DNA of 64,000 nucleotides from the NCBI RefSeq assembly GCF_010183535.1, contig NC_071331.1, forward strand, positions 1,116,001-1,180,000. Reading direction: 5' to 3'. The notes beneath the pieces are model-generated. The model made no database searches and was not told where the DNA came from. It saw only the letters and a program-made list of their open reading frames with translations. This document shows, piece after piece, positions 32,481-46,310 of this stretch. Every line of letters begins with the position of its first letter. The first letter of the stretch is position 1. The translations under genes and the position numbers were made by a program. The stretch is from Caenorhabditis remanei (lineage: Eukaryota; Nematoda; Chromadorea; Rhabditida; Rhabditidae).

Positions 32481-35288
32481 TTATAACACAAAAGTGATAG
32501 GTGTAACTGATGTGATATTTTTATTCTTCTTGATAAATCCTAGCCGTTGAAGTATATATTTCCTGAGAGAATCTGAGAATACCCAAAGAAGATACGGGTT
32601 GATACTTGCGTAGAGGTCGCTGAAAATATAAATGATGGATTGAGGATCTGTAACTTTTTTCAAAGTCACGCTATGTCTTTGAAACTTGGGTTTTTATATA
32701 GATCAGGTTAAAATGAACAAAAATGCAATTTAAATCAAGTTTCTAAAATTACATCTAACTATAGAAAATTGAAGTTGAAAATTGCTACTTGGGAAGGCAC
32801 TCTCCATTCTCCTCACTCTCCTCTACGCCCTCCATTCCCTTCCTCTTCTGTGTCCTCGGTAGTATAGTGGTGAGTATCCGCGTCTGTCACATGCGAGACC
32901 CGGGTTCAATTCCCGGCCGGGGAGAAATCTTTTATCTTTTTTCTTTTCACTCCAACCCACTCACCTCACTGCATTATACACCAAATAGAACTGATCACTG
33001 GTGAATGCCAAAATGTCGGCACCTTTGAAGATGAAGAGGATAAGAATACACAACTGGACACCCACAATTATAGTGCTCATGGTGAATAAATGAGCTTCTC
33101 GCATTTTGGCACGCTCTTTGGTCCGGGATTTTATAATCATTGGTGTGGAGGTGTGCTAAAATGTTTTTTTTTGATGTATCACTGAATTAGTATCTCACCA
33201 TTTTCTTCTGTCTTCTACGTATCACCAGAAACAGATAACAATATGTACTCACTAAATAAATACAATTCACAAGTAAAAATACTCCACCAATAGCGAAAAA
33301 TCTGTTGGTCAAAGTGGTACTGAAATCTGAGATTAGCTATAGACCGTACTTTCTGCATGACTCACTTCAAAAACTTTGGGACTATCCCGTTTTTACCATT
33401 TCGAAATAGTTGTACCTCGTTGAAAAATGTGGCAAGACCGATGAGCAATCCGGTGAGATACTGGATGGCTATGGCTACCCAAAGACGGTATCCCATCCAC
33501 ATCTGGATAGGCGGGAAATTCAAATTTCTTGAAGTTTTTAGACTGACCTTATGAAAACTAGTGGGGAATAACATGACTGACAATCGGTTGGACGCTAAGA
33601 CGGATACACTCATTGCTTGGCAGATACCTGAAATTATTTTTTGTGGTAATGATGAAACAATACAAGGGTTGACTTGCTTACCAGTACTCCACGCAAAATA
33701 TAAATAAACTCTGCCGTATCCGTTTCCAAGAAACAAATATATTGGGACAAACCATCCCCACTTGGGGAACATTGCACCGAGATAGTTGGTTAGAAGGGTC
33801 CCTGGAATCAAAAGGAAATTCAATTGACATTTCCCGTTTCATATAGTTTATTAAAATTATAAAATATCTATCTAGATGGTAACTCAATCGGCTCATTTTC
33901 TAGATAAAATTGCATTCCGTCAAACATTTAAAGCTTCAAAACAATACTTTTATCATCATACCGTGAAACGGCTCTGGTAAATTTTTTTTAAACCAGTTAA
34001 TCAGAAACCTTGACATATTTTGGCACTTAAAGGTGTATTGTGGTCAGTTATGATGTTTTCAATGTATGTGATGCGCCGGAAAGTTTAGTCAGTGAAGTAG
34101 CCGGAGAAAAATGGGCTCGGTAGCCTTAAAATTCTAAATCGGTCGTGGTGATTTTTTGAATTTTGACGGTATTTTCGATCGTTTTTGTTGTATTCTTCAC
34201 TAAATTCGATATAATACAGCATATTGACACTTAAAACTATCAAAAATAACGTTAGAAATAAAAGTATACTGAAAAAATACTCTTTACCTAAATATGTGAA
34301 ATTTTTAGAATATTCTCATGGGCCAAACTTTGTAACAGACCACAATATGCTTTTAATGTGAATATGATAAAAATTGAGTCATTTTTCTCGATTCCCGTGA
34401 ATTTCAACTGAGAACGCCTCATTTTTCACGTTTAGTTTCGGAATATCAAACATAAATGATTTTTACTCAAATTGTCAGATGATAATTGTTTTGTGGAACT
34501 GTAGAAAATTACAGTTATTCAACTTTGTCTTAAAAACTGAACAATATATGGTAGGCAATATATCCGTGGGGGATACTCTATAAAAGTTCGTGACAGTTAC
34601 CTGTATTATAACGGCACTACCTCCATGCTCGAAATTCATAAATACGATTTTCCGGGGGTATTTTCTAGGATTCTTATTAGAATCCGCGTGATTATAGAAT
34701 TTAGATTAACCAACAGAATGCCTAGAAAAGTTTTCTCAGTGAACTATGAAGAGCTTTAAAAACCCCAAAATTTTTTGAGATGCTGTTGAAAAATACAACG
34801 ACATTTCGTTATAATACAGTTTTTATGGAACCACCTAAACTTGAAAGTTACAGTTTCATGTTCAAAGTTTGAATGGTATTGAGAGCCAATGGACACTAAG
34901 AATGGTTGCGACTCCGTAACTTATGTCTTATACTAAAGTTGATGACTAAACACACTAATGTCAATTCACGTTGGCATTACCAAAACATTTGATCGGAATT
35001 TCGGTGTTTAATTTCGGTTTTCTGGACCCAATTCAAAAAAAAAAACTCACAAATATCCACCCCCGCAGTCGATAAACACAACTTGAAAAACGGTGAGCTC
35101 AACTCCTCGACTCTCCTTTGTTGAGCTTCGATTAGTGCCCAAACAATAAGCAGATAAATTGTCATTGTGATACAAAATATCACAAATTGGGTGGTTTCTA
35201 CAGCAAATGTAATTTTGTCATCTACAGTCAGAGAGTTGTTGGAGAGGGGGAGGTCCCAGAAGGAAGATGGGAGAGAGGATGATGTCAT
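32481..35288 (-). CDS. Serpentine chemoreceptor (Srg-superfamily GPCR), intact
   Basis: Seven exons on the minus strand: 35288-35051, 33801-33682, 33627-33548, 33502-33366, 33319-33199, 33155-32965 and 32619-32481. They join with every phase matching to 341 codons ending in TAA. Seven hydrophobic segments are present. Landmarks are a first helix in FVIFCITMTIYLLIVWAL, an ASNRLSVMLFP motif at the end of helix 3 (the NR...FP signature of srg-like receptors) and INPYLLWVFSDSLRKY at helix 7 and start of tail. It should sit in sensory cilia and detect a chemical, the usual role of the family; the ligand is unknown. srg or srv is my best guess, not a firm assignment. Intron 1 is 1.25 kb and holds a MITE; intron 6 holds a tRNA. 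A paralogue is at 52.2-58.5 kb. Confidence 0.93.
32853..32924 (+). tRNA. tRNA-Asp(GTC), copy 4, in intron 6 of the chemoreceptor gene
   Basis: Same 72 nt gene, on the strand opposite to the host gene, TTTT close downstream. Its 5' flank is CT-rich and unlike that of copies 1-3, so it moved or was copied independently. Confidence 0.97.
34031..34352. mobile_element. TTAA-flanked MITE in chemoreceptor intron 1
   Basis: Flanked by TTAA (34027-34030 and 34353-34356); ends AGGTGTATTGTGGTC and GACCACAATATGCTT. The interior shares GACGGTATTTTCGAT with the larger element at 9253-9945. Confidence 0.8.
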
Positions 35289-38200
35289 AGGAGTCCTGAA
35301 ATCAATTCACATTAGTTTGGGAGAAAATTTATATCAGAAATAAAGGGATTTATAGGGAAAAAGGCTAAAGAATCAACTTTTTTCGAGTTAGTGAAAAAAA
35401 TCCAATAAAACATCATCTGACTTGAATAAATTTTTGTTTTTCAATATAACATACATACATATTTTCTTCTCCTTCTCTAAACTACCAATTACAAATGGAA
35501 AATGAGGGGGAAAGGCTGACAGATCAAAATGTTGAACCTCTATTTGTAATAGATGTAAAGCAGTCATTTTGATAATAATTTTAAAATTGTTACTATTTTT
35601 TCAGAATTCTTTTTTAAGTTCGAAATGGCTTATGTAACTGAAATATCAAATGCTGCTAGATAACTCATTCATCATTTGAAACTGCATAATTTGAAAAAAA
35701 AATTATATTTTTTAAACGTCGTAGCAAATACTTCAAATACAGAACGGTTCTAGAGTTTCGGCACAAAAATTGTTCGATGTTTGAGTGTTCAATTATTAAA
35801 TTTCATTGTTTTGGTTATATCGAACATAAAAAAATTAGTTAATAATGTATTGAAACCTCATTGAAACAGTATAATGAAAAAGTCATAGGCTGATATTCAG
35901 GGGGTTGTTACCTGGAAATGCATGTTTTCAACAATGTATAATAATATTATAATTATCGCAGTTCGAACTAAACACTTCTATTTGCCCTTTTGATATTCTG
36001 AAAATTTCAGTGAAATTTCAATTCGCTATAGCACACCGTCGGATTTTTAGTATTTCACGACAATCAAATATTTGAAGTAAGATTAAGTTGTTTTATTGTG
36101 TTTACCACATCCTTTGTCTAAAAAATCTTCTTCATTATCTCCTGAGCAGGATTTGGAATATCAATAAAACTTATGAGCAAATTCATATAAACAACAAACG
36201 TTTCTAATTATTGCTTGAGAAGAGGGTCCGATAAATTTAATAATGAAGTGCAATTTCACATACATTACAAACAGAGGGACATATATTTTGTGCTAGTTTC
36301 AGATAAAAATGTTGACATGTGGATTAGCTAACATCAAAGTGAGTCATAAAATCATGAACATGTATCAGGAAAATTTGTTTAAATCATATTTGGAATATTC
36401 GAAAACGTTACCGACTAAAAATAATATACTGTTCCAGTAACAAGTTTTCACACTTTCGTATTGATAATTCGATGTTTCTTTGTCTTGTTAATCACAGAAT
36501 AAAAGAAAAATTTCAAAAAAAGAAGCGGTTACTTTCAGATACAATTCGATTTCATATAGAGAAAAACTAACATTATCATTAAACGAATACTATGAAAAAA
36601 AAAAACAATTTGAAACAGTTTTCGAAAATTCAATGTCATACTTGTATACCGCATTGCCAATGTTTGAAAAAAACGACGTACAATAATTAACGTTAACATG
36701 TGGACAAAATTCAACAGATTTCAATACTGCCTTCAGAGAAATTTTTGATAAGTAAATTTTTCAAATTTAAAACTGTTTAGAGTTTCCTTTCCATACTTGC
36801 AGAATCTATCTTAAAGAATGTTCTGCATCAGAATTCCCATAAATCAAAAATATTTCAGATTTAATTGTTATTGTGTTCATTTAATTAGCAATGTTAATTT
36901 AACATTAAAATATACCTGACGGTGTTTTAATGTGATCTTGAAAAATCCAGAACAATTATACAATACCCATTCAACCTAACAGTAGTTACGAAACTGTAGA
37001 AAATTTTTAGTGTGAGATTTTCCCAATTCACATTTACTGGAGTCATACGGTTTTTTGTAAAGAAGTTGTGCTTGAAAAACAAAATTCGAACTGAAATGGA
37101 AAATGAAAGAAACACAAAGGTGCAGTTCTTTTATTTGAAGCGGCATCTGCTAGAGAACACTCTTTATTCTGATATTATAAATTTCTCTCACTTACGTGAT
37201 AACATGAGAAAAAGAAATATCAGCTTAAAATAATTTTTTGAATTTTTTATGAATGAACTATAATAGAACTGATTCATGAAATAAATGGCAGGCTTTCACA
37301 ACATTTTCAAAAATATGCCTGTTGCAATTGATATATAAAAACAGAAATGTTTAAATAGTTTATTGGTCGTCGTGATCTGAATCTTAATGCTGTTGGTAGA
37401 AAACTTTCAAGAAAGGGATTTGATCAGATTGTTGTTAAATTATATTTCATTTGAACCAATCAGTAAAATTTGCCCCTTCCCCTTTATTATAAAAACAGTA
37501 CCGAAACAGTTAAAAACAATAAATATAAGTTACATAACATTCCCAAACAATCGATGGATTGCCATGACAAAAATTGTTTTTTTAGGGAAGGTCTCGGGGT
37601 GACCGTGGAGTTATGTGACGTGACTTGTATCGTTGGAAAGCTGAGAAAATGCTGATTCCAAATATATATTCAATTTTTGCGCTCGAGGCCTGTTATTCGA
37701 GAAAAACTCGATAAAAGTTCAGAAAAATGACTAATTATTGCTTTTCTGATACGCGAAAATTTGTTTGAATTTTTTTTGCAATTTTCAGCTTTCCAATTAT
37801 ATAGGTCACGTTCCATAACTCCACGGTCACCCGAGAGTCAGTTTTCAGACAAAATTCACCAATTAACTACGGTTTCTCAGTTTTCATTTCACGTGCTATT
37901 TTTCTACCAGAATTAATTTATGTATTCACAGGGTTATTTGCAGGAAATAGAAGAAAACAAACAGCTAGACTGATAAATTTTCCGTTTCCGCTTCCGGATA
38001 TCTTTTGATCATACCATTTTCAATAGTTAATAGCCAAGTAATTTTTTTTCATATACCAGTTTATCAAGAAAGAAACTACCCTAGAAAAACAAAATCTAAC
38101 GGGAAACACAATAGTCACTGTTTTGATATGCAGTTTTCAAATCATCGGAACAATAGTCGAAGTTCTAACGAAAGATTCACACTTGTTCACTGTTTTAACT

Positions 38201-39174
38201 TTTTTCTGATACCGTATAACACTTTTTGAAAAATGATACGATAAACATTTTCATAGGAAAATATTTTTTCCGGGATCGAAGTTTGTTTAAGTTTAAGTGT
38301 TCAAATTAATTGAAATTTTTTTTATCCTTTCGTCTTGTTAATTTTTATGAAGCATCTTAATGTTCTAGTGTTTCTCAAACTGATAGTATTCTGTGAATCA
38401 GTGTTTGATTGTGAACATTAAAACAACAAAAATTCAGAAGTCTTGCAGTCGATTGTTTAGAAAACACTGTACTGTTTCGGCAATAAGTTTTCAAACTTCA
38501 ATGTTTACTTGTCTACTAAAAACATTTTTCTTTTGAAACAATTTGAAATTGATTAGATCAATAGATGGTTTTAAAAAATTCCCATGACCAAATTTGCATC
38601 TCTAGTAGTAAGTCTGGTTAACTCAAATAGGTTCAGAAATAAAGAATGAAGAAATCTTTCCGGCCATTTTGAAACCGTTTATCTTCTAAATTGGTACAAA
38701 GAATATCTAAAGTTCCTACAGTTTCAAGTGTTGGCGTTAATGGAATGAAATAAAAAGTAGCACTGTAAAGGTTGATAGATAGACGTTCTTCTGAAATCGC
38801 AAACTTCTACATGCTGTTCAAAATACACTGTTTCAGAATCAAAATATAACTCTCCTTCATGTTTCGCTTATATGTAGTACACTACCAGTTTCAAAAGACC
38901 AGTCATATTGCACAAAAACTGAATGAAACTGCTCAAAACACACGACGAAACTCTAAAACTTTTGTGTAAAAACTTTTTTTGATCAAACACCGTAAAAAAT
39001 TGTGTTATAAGAGAATGCGTCTCTATTTTTCAAACCTTTTTAGAAATGTCCCTATATTACAAGGGCACCTCTAATCGAGGTTGTGCTTTCAACCGGTTTG
39101 TTTGGCTATTTTTTCAAACTCTCAAGTCCATATTTTTCAACCAAACTAAAATTTTCTGGGACAAAATCACGCAA
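35289..39174. promoter_or_regulatory. Gene-poor block with 21U-RNA-type motifs (block 4)
   Basis: No supportable gene. CTGTTTCA plus at 38828; minus copies at 35862 and 36611; variants such as CTGTTTCG near 38470. The block continues into the duplicated region, with plus 40125 and minus 39509, 40094 and 41447. An inverted-repeat element lies at 37592-37836. Confidence 0.65.
37592..37836. mobile_element. Inverted-repeat MITE (TCTCGGGGTGACCGTGG ends)
   Basis: The two ends are reverse complements over about 50 bp (CTCGGGGTGACCGTGGAG against CTCCACGGTCACCCGAG). The interior shares TATCG-TGGAAAGCTGA and GATTCC-AATATATATTCA with the element at 43289. No clear target duplication. Confidence 0.7.
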
Positions 39175-40187
39175 AAACACAACATGTGCACAAATTTAAA
39201 CTTAAAAATCGTTGTTTTTTCTGGTTTTTCATGAACTTTTTCAGGAAGTATGATCGAAAATCACAGTGAAGCTTTCTTTAGATAGAAATAACGAAAAAGT
39301 CTTTTTATAAAATTCATATTTTCCGTATTTCAGTTCGCTATAATGCATGTGTAGAATTTCCCCATCCAATTTTAACATTAGTGTTATTACAATGTCATAA
39401 GACGTCTTGTTTTTACACGCATTACTCCATGTTATTAAAGCTGTTGCGGCAAATTAATGAACGCGCAGTATTGATGAAATTTATTTATCAAACTTTTTTT
39501 TACTAATCTGAAACAGTAAATTGAAATTCTGAGTGCAGAGTAAATCTGGACTTTACTACATTCTGCAACAAAACACCTAACAGAAACAAGATATTCCTGC
39601 AGTTTCGTCAATATCATAGGTCTTGAGAAACACGTGTACAATATTAAGAAACAGGATTCAAATCGCGTAGATAATGTCTATCAATCGGTTCATTACAAAA
39701 AATATGATCCTGAAACACTAATTTCATGTTACTAAAATAAATTTCCAAATCGAATTTTTAGATAAAAGAGAATATCACGATTGATTGAAATAAGAGACAG
39801 AAAATCTCAATAAATATTCCCATGGAACAATGAAAAAAGTACCGTTTCGTATGGTAATTGTCAATGAAAGAAACTGGAAAATTTAGTGTATTCATAGAAA
39901 ACTCATGACAAAGTTTTAGAATGTCTTCTGGTTTGGTTTTTTAAATATCCAGTCCCTCATAACTGAAATAACGGTCAAGACTACAATGCTAAGCTAAGAA
40001 ATAAAATAAAATCGTGTGTGCAAATCCTGGAATTTTTTGATGATGGCAATTTTTGATTCCCCAATGAAATTGAAGGTGTTTAATTGACAAATCTGAAACA
40101 GAGTACAAATTTGAACAATAAATTCTGTTTCACAACATTGATTAAATGTAGTTATTCTTCTGGAACCAGTAATTTAGGATTACCCAG

Positions 40188-40328
40188 CGGAAATGTCGGG
40201 AAGTGAAAATTATCTTATCCTGAAGTCGGAAGTCGGAAGTTGGAAGTGATTTTTCTTATCAGGAAGTCGGAAGTAAGAAGTCGGAAGTAAAATTTCTTAT
40301 CCGGAAGTCGGAATTCTTGACAACACTG
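40188..40328. mobile_element. Short hAT-like MITE of AAGTCGG repeats
   Basis: Flanked by TTACCCAG (40080-type position 40180-40187) and TTACTCAG (40329-40336), an 8 bp duplication with one mismatch. The paralogous copy near 45418 has a single GGATTACCCAGATC, the empty site. Ends CGGAAATGTC and GACAACACTG; interior of GGAAGTCGGAAGT units, the complement of the array at 27794. Confidence 0.8.
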
Positions 40329-41667
40329 TTACTCAGATCTTATCCAGATGTTTAACCAAACAACATTGAAAAGTTGATACCACGTTTCAAAATATTTACT
40401 GAACTGATCGGTTTTTAACCGCAGAGATGTTTTTTTGATCGTTATCTTCCCATTTCATAAACAGCATTTAATTCTAACAAGCAAATATACTAATTAACTA
40501 ATTAACAGTTCGGTTTTTCTCATCAAACATATTGTGACGTGAGTATTGAGTACTTGAACTCTTTGATTGCAAAATTATGATTTATTTGAAACATATTTTC
40601 CTTGAATTGAATAGGTTTCTTGTATTTTTTTTCTGAAACAAGGTACAACTATGTATTTGAAAAAGTCAATCAGTGTGCATCACTGAAATTTCTAGACGAA
40701 ACTACTATACAGGCGGATCATAAACGTGTTATTGAACTCAAATAATCAGCACATTTCTCAAACGGATGCGTACAAGGAATAATTGTGATACGTGCTTTTT
40801 CTCTCGAATTGAAAGTTTCATTATGGGATCGAAATTATTAAATTTGGATTGCATATCGATATTCAATAAAACCACGGAGCTTAACAGAAATTACTTAATG
40901 CCCTAGAATAAATAGCACGGACGAAAGTCCACCTTTAATTATGTGGAGAAGTGCAATTCGACTTTTCCAGTTTTCGATAAGTAAAAAAAAATATCCAAGG
41001 AGAATTTTAAATATTTTTTATTTTACAGTTTCGACAGTTCTTTATTTGAAAGTAGCATTAAATTTATTTGCTACCGCGTTTTCAGATATTGATTACTCAA
41101 CTACATTCACGTATAGACAAAAAATATGAAGAATTACTGAAACATATGTAAAATTTGTAAAAATTGCCAAATTTCAGAACAAAACTAAATTTATAATGTT
41201 AATGTTTTTATTCATGTTTCAACATCACTACTTTGGTTCGTCCCATTTCATAATGATTCATTATATACCTCCCAATATGATTCCGTACTTGATATTTTCA
41301 AATAAGATTATTCGAATGTTTCAGTTTACTTATATAGATTCAGAGGGATAATATTCTTTAATTTTTTTTTCACTGATGACTTCATTATGAGAATCGATCT
41401 CAGTAAAAATGAAAAAAAATTTGAAATCACTTCCAAACTACAGCACTGAAACAGTACCTTCAGCTCACTTTTATCGACTAGTCATTGACTTTGTTCATTT
41501 CAATTGATGTAACTTTCAACAAAAATATTCAACAAATATTCAACAAAATCTGTTTCTAATACTGTTTTTCTGTTTGAAAATGCATGACTGATAATTGACC
41601 ATTTTCAAATTCGCAAATACAGAACAAAACATTGTGTATCTTTCCATTTATTGACATTAGAATGTGT

Positions 41668-41740
41668 GGCCGCGTGGCGCAATGGATAACGCGTCTGCCT
41701 ACGGAGCAGAAGATTGCAGGTTCGAATCCTGCCGTGGTCG
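41668..41740 (+). tRNA. tRNA-Arg(ACG), copy 1
   Basis: 73 nt cloverleaf: acceptor GGCCGCG / CGTGGTC with two G-T pairs, anticodon loop CTACGGA giving ACG, T arm GCAGG-TTCGAAT-CCTGC. T7 run immediately downstream. Confidence 0.97.
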
Positions 41741-43288
41741 AATATTTTTTTCGAGAACTTTTCAATTTTTTGAAGAAAACAAGAAATGTTTTTGGTTTGT
41801 AGTGGGGGGAGAAAAAAACTAGGAGACTGAATGGAATAGCAAAATACAAAAATAAGTAAATCGCATTAGTATTCACTGAAACGTTAAAAATTACATAGAT
41901 TATTACAGTCTTCCTAATGTGAAAGATTAGATATTTCCCAATTATTAACCATCCAAAACTAATAAGATATATGTGTACTATGGTTCAATAACCATTGTAC
42001 ACTGATATCTCTATTGAAAGGTTTAACATAACTTATGGTTACGGAGAGCTGTTCATTAAAAAAAACCGATTGGAAAATGTAAGCAAAACAAGATTCTCAA
42101 TCTAAACGTTTTATGAAAATAGCTAACCTATTTCAATTAGGTATCAGTGTGATGATTTTGTTAAGGCAGCATCATGAAACTGCTGAAAATCTTTTGGTGC
42201 TCCACTCCTAAAGAAATGATTTTCAATACAAAATTCACGATGTTATAAGCTCTACAGGTTCCATTTTGAAAATTAGTTTTGATTATTTCTAGATTAATTT
42301 TTCCAAAGATATAACATTTTTATCTCGCTATCGATACAGAAAATTTGGAATCTTCATACAACTGTTGTTGAAAAATGAAAATTTACGTTTCAAACAGCCG
42401 ATAGACGAAAGAAATCATACGAAAACTCAATGAGTGCGCGCAAAAAGCATTTTGTTTCAAACGACAGTTGGTAGCCGATTTGTTTTTATAACAAGAGGAA
42501 CACTTTCGAACGAATGGCTAAACAGGAAATAATGCAGATACATAACTATAAAAGTTCACTGCAACGCGTCCTAACTGGAGAAGATTTTTGAAGTAGCTGT
42601 GATTGATATACTTCAACAACTCCCAAGATTTGATGAAATGAAACTCCAATGTTTGTATATGGAACCACACTTTAAGATCACTGTCGTAACGTCAGTATGG
42701 TTCAAAAAAATACCAATTGCAGTCAAAAAAGAGCCAGCAATAGAAAATAAGTCTGCCGTATCAAATTTTGCAATTTGAATTCAAAAAAATAACCATTTTC
42801 TCAAACGAATCAATAATCAAGATGAAGCAAGAATAATTTAACGCCCTAGAATAAATTGCACTGACAAAACCGTAGTTTTTTTTTAATGTGGAGAAGTGCA
42901 ATTCCACTTTTTTCCAGTTTTCGATAAGTAAAAAACTATCCAAGAAGAATTTTAAGTCTTTTTTATTTTACAGTTTCGACAGTTTTTATTTATTTCAAAG
43001 TAGCATTAAATTTATTTGCTACACAATTGGAGTAACGGAAATGGAACATTTTTTATTAAAATGGAAAATGAATAATTTTCACTTATCAAAGCTATTAAAA
43101 ACAGTTCATTTTTGTTATTATCTATGGATTGTATAAATTGAGACCGGCATAGAAATCACTAAACTATACAGTTCTCGAAATGTTGTAAATGCGTGGGATT
43201 TCAGGTTTTGGAATTCCATACCACGAAGGAAATCATTTTTGAAAAGTTGAAACTTGGTTTTGGTGCGACAATAAAATAAATGCACTTA

Positions 43289-43506
43289 CTAGGGAATGAC
43301 TTACACAATGTTTGGAGATACACAACATGACCTATATCGCTGGAAAGCTGACGTTTCCCTGATTCCGAATCTATATTCAGTTTTTGCAGTGGCCCTCCTA
43401 GTTTTGAGAAATTTGGCTCCAAAGTTTGGGTAAATTTTAGTGCTAAAACTCGATTTTCCAACCCGCGTGTTGCCCTAACGCATACTTTGTGTAAGTCATT
43501 CCCTAG
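43289..43506. mobile_element. PIF/Harbinger-type MITE
   Basis: Terminal inverted repeats CTAGGGAATGACTTACAC and GTGTAAGTCATTCCCTAG with TTA on each side (43286-43288, 43507-43509), the 3 bp TWA duplication of Harbinger elements. No coding capacity. Confidence 0.85.
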
Positions 43507-45554
43507 TTAGTGGAATTGCACCTATTATATCTGAATTTTGGAATAGTACTGCTCAGTTTTGAAACCATTCAAATAAAAAAGCGTGCTGAAACAGGACAAA
43601 ACTATTATAAAAATCAATTACATGTACATAATTCACTGGATATTTGCAGATCTATAATTTTAAAAGTCGGATGTGTATCCAACTCAATTTCTAAACCAAC
43701 TTTTCTGTTTCAGGCACAGCCTTCATTTGCACCATATATTTCCCTTTAATGCGTTAAACAACTACTGGTCTAAATATGAACGAAATTATGAATTCTAGGA
43801 AACGAGGAGAATAAACCTGTAGAAGTAATTAATTAAGTCTACTCTGGAGTAATTGAATAAATACGCGTTACTTTTTGATACCCCATTGTATCAGTAATAT
43901 CATTTTTATTTACACTTTCACAGAGTTTAAATTTTTGTTTTTTTTTTCAGTTGTTATTTAATTTGTATCTCCACAGTCACAGATCTGTAATCCAATACGT
44001 TAGGCTTGACTCAATTGTCAGACACATTCTAGAATAATCTTTGACCACCTCATAGTTCTGTATAGTGTACGAAAGTATCGTCACGCTTCATCCTGTCACA
44101 GTCTCAGTTTTGTCACAATCTCGAAATTTCTCGTCTCAAATATGTCTCGAACTTCCCATTTCTTAAGCACTTTAAATTTTCAAAAAATAAAAAAATTTGA
44201 TATGGAAAGGGGAAAAGAGAGGTCACGAAATTCTCATACTTGAATTTGAGAAACATACGACAATGAGAAATTAAATTTGAAGGTATAAAAAAAGGTAAAA
44301 CATTTTTGAAGGTAAAACACAACATGTGCACAACTTTAAACCTAAAAATAGTTTTTTTGTTGCTTTTTCATGGACTTCAGGAAGTGTTATTGAAAATCGG
44401 AATGAAGCTTTCTTTAATTAGAAATAACGAAATAGAAATTGTTTTAAACTTCATACTTCCCTCGTTTCAATTGCATGTTTTCAGTTGAAAACGGATTGTT
44501 ATAATGTATATGTAGATTGACCCATTCTATGTTTAACATTACATCTGTAACAATACATATCATAAGCCGTGAGTAGTATACAGATGTTTTTGAGCTATTT
44601 GAGGTCATCACTGTTATGCCAAAATTCATATTGATGAAATTTACTTATCAAACATTTTTACTCACCTGAGACAGTGAATTAAGATTCTAAGTGCAGTACA
44701 AGTCCACCTGGACTTTATCACATTCTGCAACAAAACATTACGGAAACAATATATTCTTGCAGTTTTGCAAATACCATAAATGTTGGGATACAGGTGTGCA
44801 ACATTGAGTGAGCTCTTTCCCTGGGTAATTTCTTTTGAATGTGAAGAAACGAGGATTCAAAAACACATTATTGATCTTATCTATCAATTGGTTTATAACA
44901 GAAGCTCCTGAAACAATAATTTCATGATATTCAATCAAATTTCAAAATCGAATTTGCTAGATTTCATAAATGATCCAATTAATGGATATTAAAGCTCGAC
45001 ACTAAAAAAAACTACGATGGATCAAAACATTTCAATACATTACCCCCATAACGCACTGAATAAAGTACCGTTTCGTGTGATAATTGTTTATGAAAGAAAC
45101 AGAAAAATAAAGTTATTTTAAACCAAAATTTCAATTTTACATGTTTTCAGTTCAAAGGTTCAGAAAGTGTTTTTTGTCTTCTGGTTTGGTCCTGTTGAAT
45201 ATTGAGATTTTTTCAAATGAAATTACGGTTGAAAATGTTGATGGAAAGCTGAGAAACAAAATAAAACCGCGGTTGCGCAAATCCGGAAATTAAAGATCAT
45301 GCGTAATGAGAAATTGAATTTAGGTGATTTATAATTGACAAATCTGAAACAGAAACATTATTTATGTTTTTCATAACATCGATTAAATGTAATTATTCTT
45401 ACATAACCAAAACTTTAGGATTACCCAGATCGTATCAGTTTGTTTCACCAACCTACTCCTCTATAACTGCAAAATTGTGATGTTTTTGAAATATGTTTTG
45501 CTTGAATTCAATAGGTTTTTGGTATTTTTTCCTTAAAATGATACAACAATCTAT

Positions 45555-46310
45555 TCTGGTTGCTGTGGAGGCGGGCCTTAAATGCGGTCGGAGACAGACC
45601 CGCTCCGGAAAAAATCTTCCCTGACTGATTAAAATGTGAGAATAAACGGCTATAAGTGTGAGGATGAGCAATGCGACAACAGAACACAAGTTTTAAGACA
45701 AAGATCCATTTATTTACGAAAGTTTCATATAATTTTAAGAGAGATAATTTAATTATTTAGAGAAGCGTCCGGCTGGATGTGCCGCGGGTCGATTAGTAGA
45801 CAAATGAGCGGTCACAACCGCGGATCGCTTAAATTGGCCTAAAGGGCCCAAAAAGGTGGAGATTTTAGGAATTTCCTAGCGTCAGTTCGCGCTAAAATGG
45901 CTAAAAATAGTCCTGGAAAATTATATGGATCTATTTCGCCGGAAAACTCTCTCACTCTCACGCTTTCTACCCAAAAAGTAGGAGAACGACCTCTCTCGTC
46001 GGACGAGATGAGAATTGAGATGCGCGGTCGAACGCTACGCGGACACGCGTCGCGGCCGCCGGCAACGAGATAGTGTTGATGCGGAGGAGAGTCGCAGAGC
46101 GATGGAGCGTGTTTGCTGACAAAAGGGAATTAAGAGCGGTAATTTGAATTATAATTATTTGAATATTCCTGATAACAGGTGATTGAAAAGAGATAAATAC
46201 TGTGAATTAGTGAACAGATTGGAACAATATTGAAATAAGAGATTAGTAAGGCGATGATGAGCCTAGTTTTGCGGGGAAAACCATGTGGGGCTCATCATTC
46301 AGCCTTTCAG
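45555..46310. other. GC-rich insertion in duplication copy B, possibly a solo LTR
   Basis: About 750 bp with far higher GC than the flanks (for example GACACGCGTCGCGGCCGCCG) and absent from copy A. The minus strand has AATAAA near 45710. A hairpin GATGAGCC...GGCTCATC lies near 46255-46297. I could not fix ends or a target duplication, so the LTR reading is tentative. Confidence 0.35.

Larger units (their letters stand above)
39175..44100. repeat. Tandem segmental duplication, copy A
   Basis: Begins with ACACAACATGTGCACAA-TTTAAAC and ends near TTCTGTATAGTGT. The same succession of sequences, with tRNA-Arg in the middle, recurs at 44315-49765. Divergence is considerable (many substitutions and indels), so it is not recent. 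Within the block, 40900-41130 is also repeated at 42830-43130. No protein gene found. Confidence 0.8.

Noticed and set aside
41556..41876. Proteins translated across the tRNA-Arg genes (also 47528-47823)
   Set aside because: They are translations of the tRNA and its flanks, on either strand.
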